Shown here piece after piece: positions 1 to 9,092 of a stretch of DNA of 64,000 nt; position 1 is the stretch's first letter, and every line of letters starts with the position of its first letter. A model generated the notes under the pieces. That model was not told where the DNA came from. It was given only the letters and a program-made list of their open reading frames with translations, and ran no database searches. The translations under genes and the position numbers were made by a program. This stretch comes from Actinomycetes bacterium (GTDB taxonomy: Bacteria; Actinomycetota; Acidimicrobiia; Acidimicrobiales; Acidimicrobiaceae), in assembly GCA_021822605.1 (NCBI GenBank), contig JAKAQL010000001.1:19895-83894 (forward strand), written 5' to 3'.

Positions 1-1
1 C

Positions 2-1219
2 GAGGGCAATTTTCTCCAGTGGGCATGGATGACTCCCGACGACTCTGATCTGGTTGAGACACCGGGGCTGCTGCCGGCAAAGAACTCTTTCGTTGCCCCG
101 CTTGCCAAGCAAACCCCTGGTGTGAACCTTGTCGGGTACTTCTCCTCTGGTCTTGGGGTTGGCGAAGTTGCACGTTTGCTCGTCGACGGTGTTGGGCGTG
201 CAGGAGTTCCGTACACACTCTACAACAGCCAAAAGACCGTTGGTCGGCTGCAAGCGGATTTCGTCTGGGAGGCATCCGGTGATCGCTACGGGGTCACTAT
301 CGCTACCGTCACTGCAGAGCAGCTGCCAGTGGTGCGGCGCGAGATGGGTCGCAGTCTACTCGCCGATTGTTATCTGGTTGGGATTTGGGCATGGGAGGTC
401 GCAGATTTTCCTGACTACCCTGAGGCGCTGACACTTGTCGATGAGATATGGGCATTGTCGGAGTTCTCTCGACAAGCCATCGCCGCAAGGACCCCCAAAC
501 CGGTGCATGTGGTACCGGTTCCGATCCGCGACCCTGGCCCTCATCAACCGCTCGACCGGGGGGCGCTCTCGCTGCCGGAGGGACCATACTTCCTGTTTGT
601 CTTTGACTACCTCAGTGTCTTTGAGCGCAAGAATCCCCTTGGAGTCGTTCGCGCCTTCGGCAAGGCCTTCCATGAGGGAGAGGGTCCATTTCTGGTGATC
701 AAGAGCATCAACGGGGACCACTGTCGCGCGGATCGTGAACACCTTCGCGAGGTTTGTGGGGGGCGAAGTGACGTCTATCTGATCGAGGAGTATCTCCCCA
801 CGGAGGTGGTGAGTAGCCTGATGGGCGAGGCGAGCGCCTACGTGTCGTTGCATCGCGCCGAAGGACTGGGTCTCACACTCGCTGAAGCGATGGCTCGCGG
901 TCGTCCGGTGATCGGGACAGGCTACTCGGGGAATCTTGAATTCATGAATCCTGGTAACAGCCTTCTTGTCGACTACAAACTCCTACCGATCGGCCCAGGG
1001 ATCCCGGCGTATCCGGAGTCATCGGTCTGGGCGGACCCCGATCTCGACGCTGCTGGAGCGACGATGCGCTGGGTGATCCAACACCCAGAAGAGGCGCGAC
1101 AGATCGGTCGTAACGGGCGAGCAAGTGTGCTTGAACAGATGACCTTTGACCGACTTGTCTCGTTTTTGGAGGAGCAGCTAAGTCCTAGGTTCAAAGGTCG
1201 GTCAGGTGGATCGATTTGA
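2..1219 (+). CDS. Glycosyltransferase family 4 (GT-B fold), 5'-truncated by the window edge
   Basis: The first internal ATG is at 29, but the frame is open back to the left edge, so the gene probably starts outside the window. The visible protein (about 396 residues from that ATG) begins with a GVNLVGYFSSGLGVGEVAR segment, the glycine-rich N-terminal loop of GT-B enzymes. It ends with a Glyco_transf_1 (GT4) domain around residues 180-380, containing the acidic nucleotide-sugar motif EGLGLTLAEAMARGRPVIG followed by a GYSGNLEFM segment. GT4 enzymes are retaining and transfer a sugar from an NDP-sugar onto a lipid or polysaccharide acceptor; donor and acceptor here cannot be read from sequence. 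No membrane segment is visible. The gene ends about 135 bp before the convergent response regulator. An upstream fused domain cannot be excluded. Confidence 0.85.
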   Translation, partial: EGNFLQWAWMTPDDSDLVETPGLLPAKNSFVAPLAKQTPGVNLVGYFSSGLGVGEVARLLVDGVGRAGVPYTLYNSQKTVGRLQADFVWEASGDRYGVTIATVTAEQLPVVRREMGRSLLADCYLVGIWAWEVADFPDYPEALTLVDEIWALSEFSRQAIAARTPKPVHVVPVPIRDPGPHQPLDRGALSLPEGPYFLFVFDYLSVFERKNPLGVVRAFGKAFHEGEGPFLVIKSINGDHCRADREHLREVCGGRSDVYLIEEYLPTEVVSSLMGEASAYVSLHRAEGLGLTLAEAMARGRPVIGTGYSGNLEFMNPGNSLLVDYKLLPIGPGIPAYPESSVWADPDLDAAGATMRWVIQHPEEARQIGRNGRASVLEQMTFDRLVSFLEEQLSPRFKGRSGGSI

Positions 1220-1355
1220 CACCGACCACGGTGACCCCCCCCAATGGCCATGGATCTCCTATGGTGGGTCATGGTACCGCTCAACATCGTTCTGGTAGGT
1301 CTTCTTGTATGAGAGGTGGACCCATGCAGGATGAACAGGCTATTTCCACCATCCG

Positions 1356-2060
1356 TTATGACGGCCACTCGTAGAGATGTTCCGGGCGTCCCGATCCGTA
1401 GCGAAACTCAAGGCGAACTCGCCCTATGCGTGCTAGGTAGGTGAGATAGCGGTGCGCAGTGGGGCGACTTACCCCTGTGCGACTTGCGACATCTTCTGCA
1501 GTGAGTGGTTCGCCAGCACTGCGCAAGATCTCGATGATTCGACCCAGGGTTTGGGGTGAGTGCCCCTTTGGGAGCTGCCGAGTTCCCGTTGCCCGCAGCA
1601 TGGCGTAGATCGAATCGACCTCTTCCTGATCTGCCTCATAGAGCGTTTCGAGTCTCTTTTTCATGGAGGCATACATTGAGAGCCGCTCTATGAGCACATG
1701 AGTGCTAAACGGTTTCACGAGATAGTAGAGAGCTCCCCGGCGGACCGCCTCTTCGACACTGCCAGCGTCGCGGGCGGCGGTGATCACAATGACATCGACA
1801 GTATCCTGCGCTGACCCCGTGAGACGGCGCAGCACCTCAAGCCCCGGTATGTCTGGGAGATAAAGGTCAAGCAGGACGAGATCAGGTGCATGATCGCGGA
1901 CCGCCTGCAAGACCTCGGTTCCACTGTGCGCTTCAGCGACTACCTCAAAACCACTTACACTATCTACCACGGCGCGATGCAGCGAGGCAACGCGAAAGTC
2001 ATCATCCGCGACGACGACTCGAAAGACAGATGCGGAGTTAGGCTTCTGGAGAGTTGTCAT
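1356..2060 (-). CDS. CitB/DcuR-type response regulator
   Basis: This 234-residue protein has an N-terminal receiver domain (about 12-130) with the acidic pair ADD near residues 18-20, phospho-acceptor Asp65 in LVLLDLYLPD and the switch lysine in LVKPF. The C-terminal part (about 165-230) is a helix-turn-helix of the CitB/DcuR kind (LTAEDVASRTGVSRPTAHRYL). The family pairs with CitA/DcuS kinases that sense small carboxylates, and activates transporter or catabolic genes. The frame stays open upstream to 2267, but the ATG at 2060 is chosen because the preceding 69 residues are low-quality sequence lying inside the kinase gene, and the receiver domain starts right after it. It overlaps the kinase stop by 23 bp, so the pair is translationally coupled. 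The divergent ABC transporter at 4143 is the obvious candidate target (inference). Confidence 0.9.
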   Translation of the reverse strand: MTTLQKPNSASVFRVVVADDDFRVASLHRAVVDSVSGFEVVAEAHSGTEVLQAVRDHAPDLVLLDLYLPDIPGLEVLRRLTGSAQDTVDVIVITAARDAGSVEEAVRRGALYYLVKPFSTHVLIERLSMYASMKKRLETLYEADQEEVDSIYAMLRATGTRQLPKGHSPQTLGRIIEILRSAGEPLTAEDVASRTGVSRPTAHRYLTYLARIGRVRLEFRYGSGRPEHLYEWPS

Positions 2061-3627
2061 GCAGAGCCCCCTCCCTTGACTCGGGCTCAAAGATGCCTGG
2101 GAGCGTAACCTGGAAACAAGCCCCGACATCATTCGATACCTCAATGTGCCCATGATAACGCTCAACCAGTTGACGCACCATCGCAAGGCCCAGTCCTCGT
2201 CGCAGTCCCTTCCCAATTGTCTTTGTCGTGAAGCCATCGACAAAGATGGAGTCTCGCTCGTCCACACGTACTCCCGGACCGGAGTCCGTTACCTCTACTA
2301 TCAGCTCCGTTTCGTTGCGCAGGAGGCGCACCGCTACCCAGGCATTGGGAAGCCCTTGAGTCGCCTCAATTGCGTTGTCGAGAAGATTGCCGATGACCGT
2401 CACCAGATCATTCGCGTAGGCGAGTTCGACTGGAAGAAGTACCGCACCCCCTAACTGGAACTCCACGTTACGTTCGGCCGCCACAGCGCTCTTGGCCAGC
2501 AGTAGGGCCACGATGATTGGATTGGCAATCTCGTCGGTCAACCGACTCATCAGTTGCGTATCGCGCAACGTGAGATCGGTGGCGAACTCGATTGCCTCAC
2601 GTGTTGCGCCCATCTCGATGAGCCCCACTACGGTATGCATGCGGTTCGAAAAATCATGAGCTTGGGCTCGAAGAGCATCAGTCAACCCCAGCATGCTGTC
2701 AAGCTCGCGCATCAGTGCCTCGGATTCTGTACGGTCGTTGATTGTTACCACGTAGCCGAGAGGGGTACCGTGAGCCTCCACGTGCCTCCGATTGATGACC
2801 AAGATGCGGTCGTTGTGAACGACGATCGTGTCTCGCCCGGTCACCTCACCGAGGATGGCTGACTGTAGGCGGCCATCAGGAATCAGTACACGTGCGGGTC
2901 GCCCTAGATAGCGCTGAGGTAGTTTCAGTAAGTCGATGGCTCCGGAGTTAGCGAATTGGAAATGTCCATCATCATCGAGTCCGATGACCCCTTCGCGAAT
3001 CCCGTGGAACATCGCCTCCTGCTCCTGGATGAGCTCCTTGAGTTCATCCAGCTCGAGCCCGAATGTCTGCTTGCGAATCCAGTGGCCAACACCCCAGCTG
3101 AGCAGTAGACCAACTAGCAAGGCGACAGTGAGTGCCTCAAAAATCCGGACGGTCATCGCGATGGCTTCGCTCTGTGACGTTCGGTAATGGAGGTCGATGA
3201 TGACGCTGTCGTGACCCTTGGTGCCAGCGACGTGGGCAGCTGCTATCACCGTCACTTCACCTCCAGCGTTGCGGGTTTGGACAGTCGTGTTGGCAGTTGA
3301 AGGAGTAGAGATCAGTTCACCGGGCACGAATCTTCCGGTGCCATCGATGACGACTCCGTTCGAGTTCAACAGAGCAATTCCAGACGCCCCCAGACTGCTC
3401 ATGAGCGATGGCAACTGTTGCGGATGCTGGGAGAGTTCAGCGAACGACGAACCTGCAGCGAGAGCCTTCACGGCGAGACGTCCCGCGTTAGCGTACTGAG
3501 TGGTGTCCGGTCTGATGGATCCGTGAAACCAGACGACTCCAGTCAGAATCACGACGACCAAGATGGAAGCCTGTATCAGGGCGAGGCGCTTCTTCATGGT
3601 CATACGACTTCGCCGGTAACTGTTCAC
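2038..3627 (-). CDS. CitA/DcuS-type sensor histidine kinase
   Basis: Counting from the most upstream possible start (GTG 3642, 534 residues), a first membrane helix lies at about 20-40. An extracytoplasmic sensor domain follows at about 45-160, a second helix at about 165-185, a cytoplasmic PAS domain at about 205-300, and a DHp segment with HDFSNRMHTVVG (phospho-acceptor His329). The C-terminal HATPase has N-box NLLDNAIEA, G1 DSGPGV and G2 GLRRGLGLAMV. This is the layout of CitA/DcuS kinases, which detect external small organic acids and signal to a CitB-type regulator, the next gene here. GTG 3627 is preferred because GAGGGG lies seven bases upstream; ATG 3603 or 3597 are alternatives. The ligand is unknown; neighbourhood suggests it is related to the divergent transporter's substrate. 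Confidence 0.9.
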   Translation of the reverse strand: MNSYRRSRMTMKKRLALIQASILVVVILTGVVWFHGSIRPDTTQYANAGRLAVKALAAGSSFAELSQHPQQLPSLMSSLGASGIALLNSNGVVIDGTGRFVPGELISTPSTANTTVQTRNAGGEVTVIAAAHVAGTKGHDSVIIDLHYRTSQSEAIAMTVRIFEALTVALLVGLLLSWGVGHWIRKQTFGLELDELKELIQEQEAMFHGIREGVIGLDDDGHFQFANSGAIDLLKLPQRYLGRPARVLIPDGRLQSAILGEVTGRDTIVVHNDRILVINRRHVEAHGTPLGYVVTINDRTESEALMRELDSMLGLTDALRAQAHDFSNRMHTVVGLIEMGATREAIEFATDLTLRDTQLMSRLTDEIANPIIVALLLAKSAVAAERNVEFQLGGAVLLPVELAYANDLVTVIGNLLDNAIEATQGLPNAWVAVRLLRNETELIVEVTDSGPGVRVDERDSIFVDGFTTKTIGKGLRRGLGLAMVRQLVERYHGHIEVSNDVGACFQVTLPGIFEPESREGALHDNSPEA

Positions 3628-4023
3628 ACCGAATCCCCTCACTTGCGGATGACTTCACAGCGGCTACTCCCCACCAACAGCCATACATCGCGGTATCACC
3701 AGCACCACCATAGTACTTGAGGCGATACCCGGACTTTTGATCCGCAGTGATTTTTGTCGCCGAGTACGGTGATCGGCAGGGTTCGGTCGCCTGTGAAGGG
3801 CCGAGTTGCTGAGGCGGGGCTGGCTGCCCTGAGGATTCAATTTGGGCCGTCAGTGTCAAGTAGGTCAAGACGACACCCTACCTACCAGGCACTGACGAGG
3901 ATGGGTTGCCGCAATATCTTGCTGTTGTCACACTCAAACGGGGGTAGTTGTTCATGATGGGCGAGGCGATCTCCTCTGGCTCGGTGGATGGTGTCGGTTT
4001 TGTGTCTTCTCAGACGGATTGTT

Positions 4024-4035
4024 TTGTGAGCACAA
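4024..4035. promoter_or_regulatory. Possible operator upstream of first liv operon
   Basis: In the roughly 500-bp region between the kinase and the first permease gene there is a TTGTG-AG-CACAA palindrome, followed five bases later by another CACAA half-site (4040-4044), about 110 bp upstream of the permease ATG. It could be a binding site for the adjacent response regulator. The rest of the region (3650-4142) shows no gene. Confidence 0.25.
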
Positions 4036-4142
4036 TGAACACAACGCCAATCAATGAAATCTAGGCGCGCTTTGTGTACGCAATGTGAATTTTGATCGAT
4101 CTGGGAATAGAACAGTATCTGTCAAGCAGAAGGGGGGGGAAG

Positions 4143-5018
4143 ATGCATCTGTTTTTACTGACCTTGGGTTTTGGGATCGTCACAGCTGCGGTACTGTCGC
4201 TCGCATCGGTCGGTTTGAGCCTCCAGTTTGGAGTCACCAACTACGTCAACTTCGCCTACGGTGCCTACCTCGCCGTTGGGATGTACATGACTTATACGTG
4301 CATGACAGCCTTTCACCTGCCGTTCTTGATCGGAGCAGTGATTGGGATACTCACGGCAGGCATTGTCGCGGTGATCGTTGACATCTTGGTCCTGGAACGC
4401 TTTGTCAAACGTGGGACGTCCGGCTTCTTCTTGCTGATCGTCACCTTCGGACTCCAACTGATACTGCTCAATCTCGCGCAGGCGATCTGGGGAGTAGGAT
4501 TTGATCGCTACCCAATTGCTCAAGGCAAGCCGCTCACGATTGGACCATTTAGTGTGACGGTGGCCCAGCTGGAGGTAGTTGGCGTGGCTATTATCGCCCT
4601 CGTAGCGGTTCATTTGCTTTTGACTAAGTCGAGGCTCGGCAAAGCAATGCGCGCAATGTCAGATAATAAGATGCTCGCACAGGCTAGTGGAATCGATATC
4701 AATGCTACTACATTGTGGACTTGGTTCTTTACTGGGTGTCTCGCCGGATTGGGGGGTATTGCGCTGGCACTCAATACCGTCGAGTTTCAGGTGTTCACGG
4801 GCAATAGTTTCTTATTTGTGATCTTTGCGGCTGTAATTCTAGGCGGCATCGGCAAAATTTATGGCGCTATGCTAGGCGCGCTCATCATTGGTCTCGTGGT
4901 GGGTCTTTCCAGTCTCGTTATCTCCTCGGCGTACAACGTTGATGTTGCATTCGCAGTATTAGTGATTGTGCTGCTTATCCGCCCACAAGGGATCTTTGCA
5001 ATAGCTGGAAAGGCGTAG
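4143..5018 (+). CDS. Branched-chain amino acid-type ABC transporter permease (LivH family)
   Basis: Hydrophobic permease of 291 residues with about eight membrane spans and the LivH-family glycine-rich entry GLSLQFGVTNYVNFAYGAY near the N-terminus. The EAA-like cytoplasmic loop SRLGKAMRAMSDNKMLAQASGI that contacts the ATPase follows, and then the C-terminal RPQGIF motif. The frame is open upstream to 4092, but ATG 4143 follows a long AAGGGGGGGAAG ribosome binding site. It forms half of the transmembrane channel with the LivM-type protein encoded 8 bp downstream. Liv-type (HAAT family) importers carry branched-chain amino acids but also amides, urea and aromatic acids; the real substrate is not visible. 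It is the first gene of a five-gene operon. Confidence 0.92.
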   Translation: MHLFLLTLGFGIVTAAVLSLASVGLSLQFGVTNYVNFAYGAYLAVGMYMTYTCMTAFHLPFLIGAVIGILTAGIVAVIVDILVLERFVKRGTSGFFLLIVTFGLQLILLNLAQAIWGVGFDRYPIAQGKPLTIGPFSVTVAQLEVVGVAIIALVAVHLLLTKSRLGKAMRAMSDNKMLAQASGIDINATTLWTWFFTGCLAGLGGIALALNTVEFQVFTGNSFLFVIFAAVILGGIGKIYGAMLGALIIGLVVGLSSLVISSAYNVDVAFAVLVIVLLIRPQGIFAIAGKA

Positions 5019-5026
5019 GTACAACT

Positions 5027-6043
5027 ATGGCAATACTCATCGGTTATCTTGCGACACTCGGGGTCTATTTCTGTATCTACAATATCTTTGCCATCGGCTT
5101 GAATATTCAGTTCGGGTATGCAGGTATTCTCGACTTCACCGTCATCACCTTCATGGCAATCGGCGCGTATATGGCCGGTGTTGGATCGCTTGGGCCGGCA
5201 CAACCTGGAACGGAGATTTACTATATTCTCGGGCTTTCACTGCCCTGGCCCCTTGCCCTGATCTTGGGGGCGGTAAGCGCGGGAGTTCTCGGCTATCTGA
5301 TTGGATTGATCGCTCTTCGGAGATTGCGCTCGGACTATCTCGCGATTGTTACGCTGGCCGCTGGATCGATCATTTATGGTCTTGTCGGCAATAATACTAA
5401 GATTTTCGACGGCTACGAGGGTCTTGTTGGAGTACCTCAGCCATTCAATGGAGTTCTTAATCTCAGTCCAAATACCTATGACTTGGTATTTATGATCTTT
5501 GCAGCGGTCATCATGCTACTGCTTTGGGTTCTTGCAAATCGGCTTTATAAGTCACCACTCGGTAGAGCAATGCGCGCCACCCGTGAGGATCTCGACGTAG
5601 CGGAGGCATTTGGTAAAAATACCTATCGCATACGAATGATGGCGATGGTCATCGGTGCAGTGTTTGTGGGTATTGGTGGTGTGCTCACCATCTGGTTCAT
5701 CACAGCTCTGGCTCCGGCCGGGTGGGGTACGAGTGAGACATTTGTGGTCTGGGCGGCACTCATCGTCGGTGGAATGGGCAACAACAAGGGTGCGGTCATC
5801 GGGTCGTTTCTGGTAGCAGTGCTGTTCAATGAGGCGACGAGGTTTCTACCAAGTATCAACGGGCTTCCTAGCTTGATTCCGGAGATAAGAAATATCTGCA
5901 TCGGCGCGCTTGTGATCTTAACTCTGCGGTTCCGCCCTCAGGGGGTGTTTCCTGAGCGGAAGGCAAAGTTCTTCGAGCTGCCATTGACAGGTCGAGGCAG
6001 AGAGCGAGAGCATGAGGTTGTAGTTACAGGGGCTGAGGAGTAG
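5027..6043 (+). CDS. Branched-chain amino acid-type ABC transporter permease (LivM family)
   Basis: Second permease of the importer, 338 residues, with the LivM signature near the N-terminus (GLNIQFGYAGILDFTVITFMA), an ATPase-contact loop (SPLGRAMRATREDLDVAEAFG) around residues 180-200 and a C-terminal RPQGVFPERK. The last 30 residues are a charged cytoplasmic tail. It starts eight bases after the LivH-type stop, and its stop overlaps the region where livG begins, so expression is coupled. Codon use in this and the preceding permease is somewhat richer in A/T-ending codons than in the purine genes. Confidence 0.92.
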   Translation: MAILIGYLATLGVYFCIYNIFAIGLNIQFGYAGILDFTVITFMAIGAYMAGVGSLGPAQPGTEIYYILGLSLPWPLALILGAVSAGVLGYLIGLIALRRLRSDYLAIVTLAAGSIIYGLVGNNTKIFDGYEGLVGVPQPFNGVLNLSPNTYDLVFMIFAAVIMLLLWVLANRLYKSPLGRAMRATREDLDVAEAFGKNTYRIRMMAMVIGAVFVGIGGVLTIWFITALAPAGWGTSETFVVWAALIVGGMGNNKGAVIGSFLVAVLFNEATRFLPSINGLPSLIPEIRNICIGALVILTLRFRPQGVFPERKAKFFELPLTGRGREREHEVVVTGAEE

Positions 6044-6045
6044 TG

Positions 6046-6843
6046 ATGGAGCAGATGAAGCCCATTCTCTCAGTTGCCCAGCTGGAGAAGTCCTTCGGCG
6101 GGGTGCAGGCAGTTCGAGGTGCCGAGTTCGAGGTGTTGGAGGGCTCGATTACCGCACTCATCGGCCCCAACGGCGCGGGTAAGTCGACGGTGGTCAATCT
6201 CATTGCGGGAGCCTTACGCCCAGATGCGGGACAGGTTCACTTTCGAGGAGTTGACATTACCGGATACAAACCGCATCAGGTTGCGGGGCATGGCCTGATT
6301 CGGACCTTCCAGATATCGCGCGAGTACCCGGCGATGACGGTCCTTGAGAATCTTATGGTGTCGCCGCTCGGTCAAACGGGCGAACATCTCTTCTCAGCAT
6401 TATTTCGTCGCGGTCATTACAAGAGCGAGGAGCGAGAGTTCGTTGAGAAGGCGATCGCTATTCTCGACGAATTTGGCCTCTATGGGATGCGCAATGAGTA
6501 TGCACGAAATCTCAGCGGAGGACAGAAGCGCCTGCTTGAGCTCGCCCGGGCAGTGATGGCAGATCCGAAGATGCTCATCCTAGATGAACCGATGGCAGGT
6601 ATCAACCCCGCCTTGATCTCACGCATCGGTGAGCACATGCTTCGCTTGAAAGAGGACAATGGCTACACGTTCCTCATGGTTGAACACAATCTCGATGTGG
6701 TGGAGCGGGTCTGTGATCATGTGGTCGTGCTGGCGGTGGGTCGCACACTGGCCCAAGGAACCATGAGTGAACTTCGCCAAGATGCAGAGGTCGTGTCGGC
6801 CTATTTGACAGGAGGGTCTGTTGGTGCAGGTACTAAAGGTTGA
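6046..6843 (+). CDS. Branched-chain amino acid-type ABC transporter ATPase (LivG family)
   Basis: Cytoplasmic ATPase of about 265 residues with Walker A GPNGAGKST, signature LSGGQKRLLELARA, Walker B MLILDEP and switch histidine in VEHNLDVV. LivG-specific features are the longer insertion before the signature and the IRTFQ-type segment (GLIRTFQISREYP). ATG 6046 follows GAGGAG at ideal spacing; GTG 6043, which overlaps the previous stop, is also possible. It works as a heterodimer with the LivF-type ATPase that overlaps its 3' end. Confidence 0.93.
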   Translation: MEQMKPILSVAQLEKSFGGVQAVRGAEFEVLEGSITALIGPNGAGKSTVVNLIAGALRPDAGQVHFRGVDITGYKPHQVAGHGLIRTFQISREYPAMTVLENLMVSPLGQTGEHLFSALFRRGHYKSEEREFVEKAIAILDEFGLYGMRNEYARNLSGGQKRLLELARAVMADPKMLILDEPMAGINPALISRIGEHMLRLKEDNGYTFLMVEHNLDVVERVCDHVVVLAVGRTLAQGTMSELRQDAEVVSAYLTGGSVGAGTKG

Positions 6844-7543
6844 CCAGCTCACCGCCGGGTATGGGAAGATCCCCATCGTTCAGGAGGTGTCTCTTGAGGT
6901 GGGTGTCGGACAGGTAGTCACTATCGTCGGTCCCAACGGTGCGGGGAAATCGACCTTTCTCAAGGCGGTGTTTGGATTGATTTCGAGGATGGGAGGAGCG
7001 ATTCACCTCGATGGTGATGACATTACCCATGTTCCAACCCATCGACTTGCACACGCTGGCGTGGCATATGTGCCTCAAAATGAGAATGTCTTCCCATCGA
7101 TGTCGGTCGAGGAGAATCTAGAACTCGGGAGTTTCGTGACGTCGAAGGGGTTCCGGACCCGGGTCAACGACATCTGGGGAATTTTTCCCGAGCTCCGACC
7201 GGCGAAGGGAAAGAAGGCCGGTCTTTTGAGTGGTGGGCAACGCAACATGCTCGGGATGGCGCGTGCGCTCATGGCGGAGCCCAAGGTGGTGCTATTGGAT
7301 GAGCCTACAGCTGGTCTATCTCCTGCAAATGTTGAGGTGGTATGGACACAGATCGCTGCCATTAGCGAGCTGGGAACCAGTGTGGTGGTCGTTGAGCAGA
7401 ACGTAGACAGAGCACTCGATAGTTCGGATCATTGCTACATCATTGTTGCGGGCCGCAACCACGACCATGCGGCTCCGGAGATTCTTCGCAAGTTGGACTT
7501 AGCGAGCATCTTTTTGGGCGCTTCTGCAGAGCGGCAGGCCTGA
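6824..7543 (+). CDS. Branched-chain amino acid-type ABC transporter ATPase (LivF family)
   Basis: About 239-residue ATPase with Walker A GPNGAGKST, a Q-loop in AYVPQNENVFPSMSVEENL typical of LivF, signature LLSGGQRNMLGMARAL, Walker B VVLLDEP and switch histidine replaced by Gln (VVVEQN), which is normal for LivF. GTG 6824 lies seven bases after GGAGGG; TTG 6821 is the alternative. It overlaps the end of livG by about 20 bp. Confidence 0.93.
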   Translation: MQVLKVDQLTAGYGKIPIVQEVSLEVGVGQVVTIVGPNGAGKSTFLKAVFGLISRMGGAIHLDGDDITHVPTHRLAHAGVAYVPQNENVFPSMSVEENLELGSFVTSKGFRTRVNDIWGIFPELRPAKGKKAGLLSGGQRNMLGMARALMAEPKVVLLDEPTAGLSPANVEVVWTQIAAISELGTSVVVVEQNVDRALDSSDHCYIIVAGRNHDHAAPEILRKLDLASIFLGASAERQA

Positions 7544-7596
7544 GATAAGTCTCTACCTCGACGAGGTATGAGTGAAAGGAAAAGGGGGAGTTATTC

Positions 7597-8913
7597 ATGT
7601 TGCGTAAGCAGTCGGTGCGAGGGAACAGGGTCCGCAAGAGCAGAGTCCGAAGAGGAGGAGTTGTTGGTACCAGTCTACTCGCCCTTGGAGCCATGACCAT
7701 GGCAGCGTGCGGCAGCACGGCTAGCGCGGCGAGCACGAGCGGTAAGTCAAAGGGTATTAGCGGCACGATTCAGGCTGGGATTCTCCTCCCGATGAGTGGG
7801 AAAGAGGCGTTTGTCGGCCAGTGGTTCGATCATGGAGTTGAGGCTGGCCTGTATGCAGTCAATCATGGCGGAGGGGTCCTTGGTGCAAAAATCTCCGGGA
7901 CGCTAGCCGACACCGCCGGAGACCCAGTCGATGCGGTTACCGCGTTCCATACCCTGCTGCTGCACAACCCTTCGGTGATCTTTGGGCCATCGTCGCTCGA
8001 GATCGAGGGTGTGGTTCGCCAGTTTGGTCCAGATCATGTGGTGGACTTCATGGAGGGCGGTACGACGCAGCTCGATTATATGAAGTATCCTTATGTCTAC
8101 CGGGTCTTCCCGTCGGACTCCGAGCTCCTCTCTGGCGAGGCATATTATGCATATCAGGGCAAGGGGTGCCACCTTGCGGCGGAGGTGTATGATTCAGGGC
8201 CCAATGCACAAGCGGAGGTCGGACCGGTCACCAGAGCCTACGAGAAGCTGGGAGGCAAGATCGTGGCCAGCGAAACAATTGTCGCGGGCCAGAGTTCGTA
8301 TCTTTCGACAGTTGCGAAGATGTTCTCTGGAGCACAGAGACCACAGTGCGTGTTCTTTCATATGGACCCGCAGACGGCGAGCACGTTCTTTGCTAATGTC
8401 AGCCAATTAGGGCATCTGAATCTGCCGTTCATCACGGGCGATACAGGTGCCTCTACCCAGATGGCCCAGGCGATGGGACTCGCAAATGCCAGCAAGTGGC
8501 TGTCTGGCATGGCGGCTCCTCCAGCGTACGCACAGTCAAACGCGGCGTTCCTGAACGCTTATCAAGCGGTGTGGCACACCAACAAGCCGTTGCCAGCATC
8601 GCCAGCGATGTATGACGCGGTAATCATTGCAGCACTCGCTATGGATGCAGCCCACTCGTCAAATCCGACGGTTTGGCGCCCGTTTATCACTAAGGTATCG
8701 AATCCGCCGGGGACCAAGTGCTATACCTATACGAGCTGCGCAGCGTTGTTGAAGAAGGGTTCGAAGATCAACTATCAAGGCGCTAGTGGGAACGAGGATT
8801 TCAATCAGTACCATAATGTGTTCTCCTCGTTTGAGGTTGTGAAGTTCACATCCTCTGGCAGTTTGAAGACCGTGTTCAACGAGCCTGCCAGCGCCCTCGC
8901 AAAACTCTATTGA
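7597..8913 (+). CDS. ABC transporter substrate-binding lipoprotein (Peripla_BP_6, Liv-type)
   Basis: 438-residue secreted lipoprotein. It has an arginine-rich N-terminus, a hydrophobic helix at about 23-36 and a lipobox MTMAAC with Cys38 as probable lipidation site, followed by an Ala/Ser/Thr-rich linker. From about residue 55 a two-lobed periplasmic-binding fold is visible (IQAGILLPMSGKEAFVGQW start, then AVNHGGGVLGAKISG). Family members bind amino acids, amides or aromatic acids outside the membrane and deliver them to the Liv permeases. The gene is last in the operon, with its own good ribosome binding site (AAAGGGGGAG) 54 bp after livF. Confidence 0.92.
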   Translation: MLRKQSVRGNRVRKSRVRRGGVVGTSLLALGAMTMAACGSTASAASTSGKSKGISGTIQAGILLPMSGKEAFVGQWFDHGVEAGLYAVNHGGGVLGAKISGTLADTAGDPVDAVTAFHTLLLHNPSVIFGPSSLEIEGVVRQFGPDHVVDFMEGGTTQLDYMKYPYVYRVFPSDSELLSGEAYYAYQGKGCHLAAEVYDSGPNAQAEVGPVTRAYEKLGGKIVASETIVAGQSSYLSTVAKMFSGAQRPQCVFFHMDPQTASTFFANVSQLGHLNLPFITGDTGASTQMAQAMGLANASKWLSGMAAPPAYAQSNAAFLNAYQAVWHTNKPLPASPAMYDAVIIAALAMDAAHSSNPTVWRPFITKVSNPPGTKCYTYTSCAALLKKGSKINYQGASGNEDFNQYHNVFSSFEVVKFTSSGSLKTVFNEPASALAKLY

Positions 8914-8926
8914 TTGCACTTTCGTA

Positions 8927-8983
8927 TCGAACGGGCTTGCACATGGCTGTTGTGTCAAGGCAAGCCACGTTGAGCCCGTTCGA
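8927..8983 (+). terminator. Hairpin after the first liv operon, probable terminator
   Basis: Perfect 11-bp inverted repeat TCGAACGGGCT / AGCCCGTTCGA (8927-8937 and 8973-8983), starting 14 bp after the binding-protein stop. A second 7-bp pair (GGCTTGC / GCAAGCC, 8934-8940 and 8960-8966) overlaps the first and could compete with it. There is only a weak T-rich tail, so intrinsic termination is plausible but not certain. Confidence 0.5.
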
Positions 8984-9040
8984 CATTCTTCAACGCCACG
9001 CTCGATGGGGAGCGCCTGAGGTGTCATTACCAAACCTGAC

Positions 9041-9092
9041 CCAGCACCATGACCCAGCACCATGACCAAGCACTATGACCAAGCACCATGAC
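9041..9092. repeat. Four tandem 13-bp repeats
   Basis: Four consecutive units of CCAGCACCATGAC or close variants (C/A at position 2 and one C/T change). They lie in the gene-free stretch after the transporter operon. Units are directly adjacent with no spacers, so this is not a CRISPR array. It is a small tandem repeat, possibly strain-variable. Confidence 0.8.

Noticed and set aside
2061..2267. N-terminal extension of the response regulator
   Set aside because: These 69 codons lie inside the kinase gene in another frame and are not receiver-like; the ATG at 2060 fits the family.
9041..9092. CRISPR-like array
   Set aside because: Units are only 13 bp, directly adjacent, with no spacers and no cas genes.
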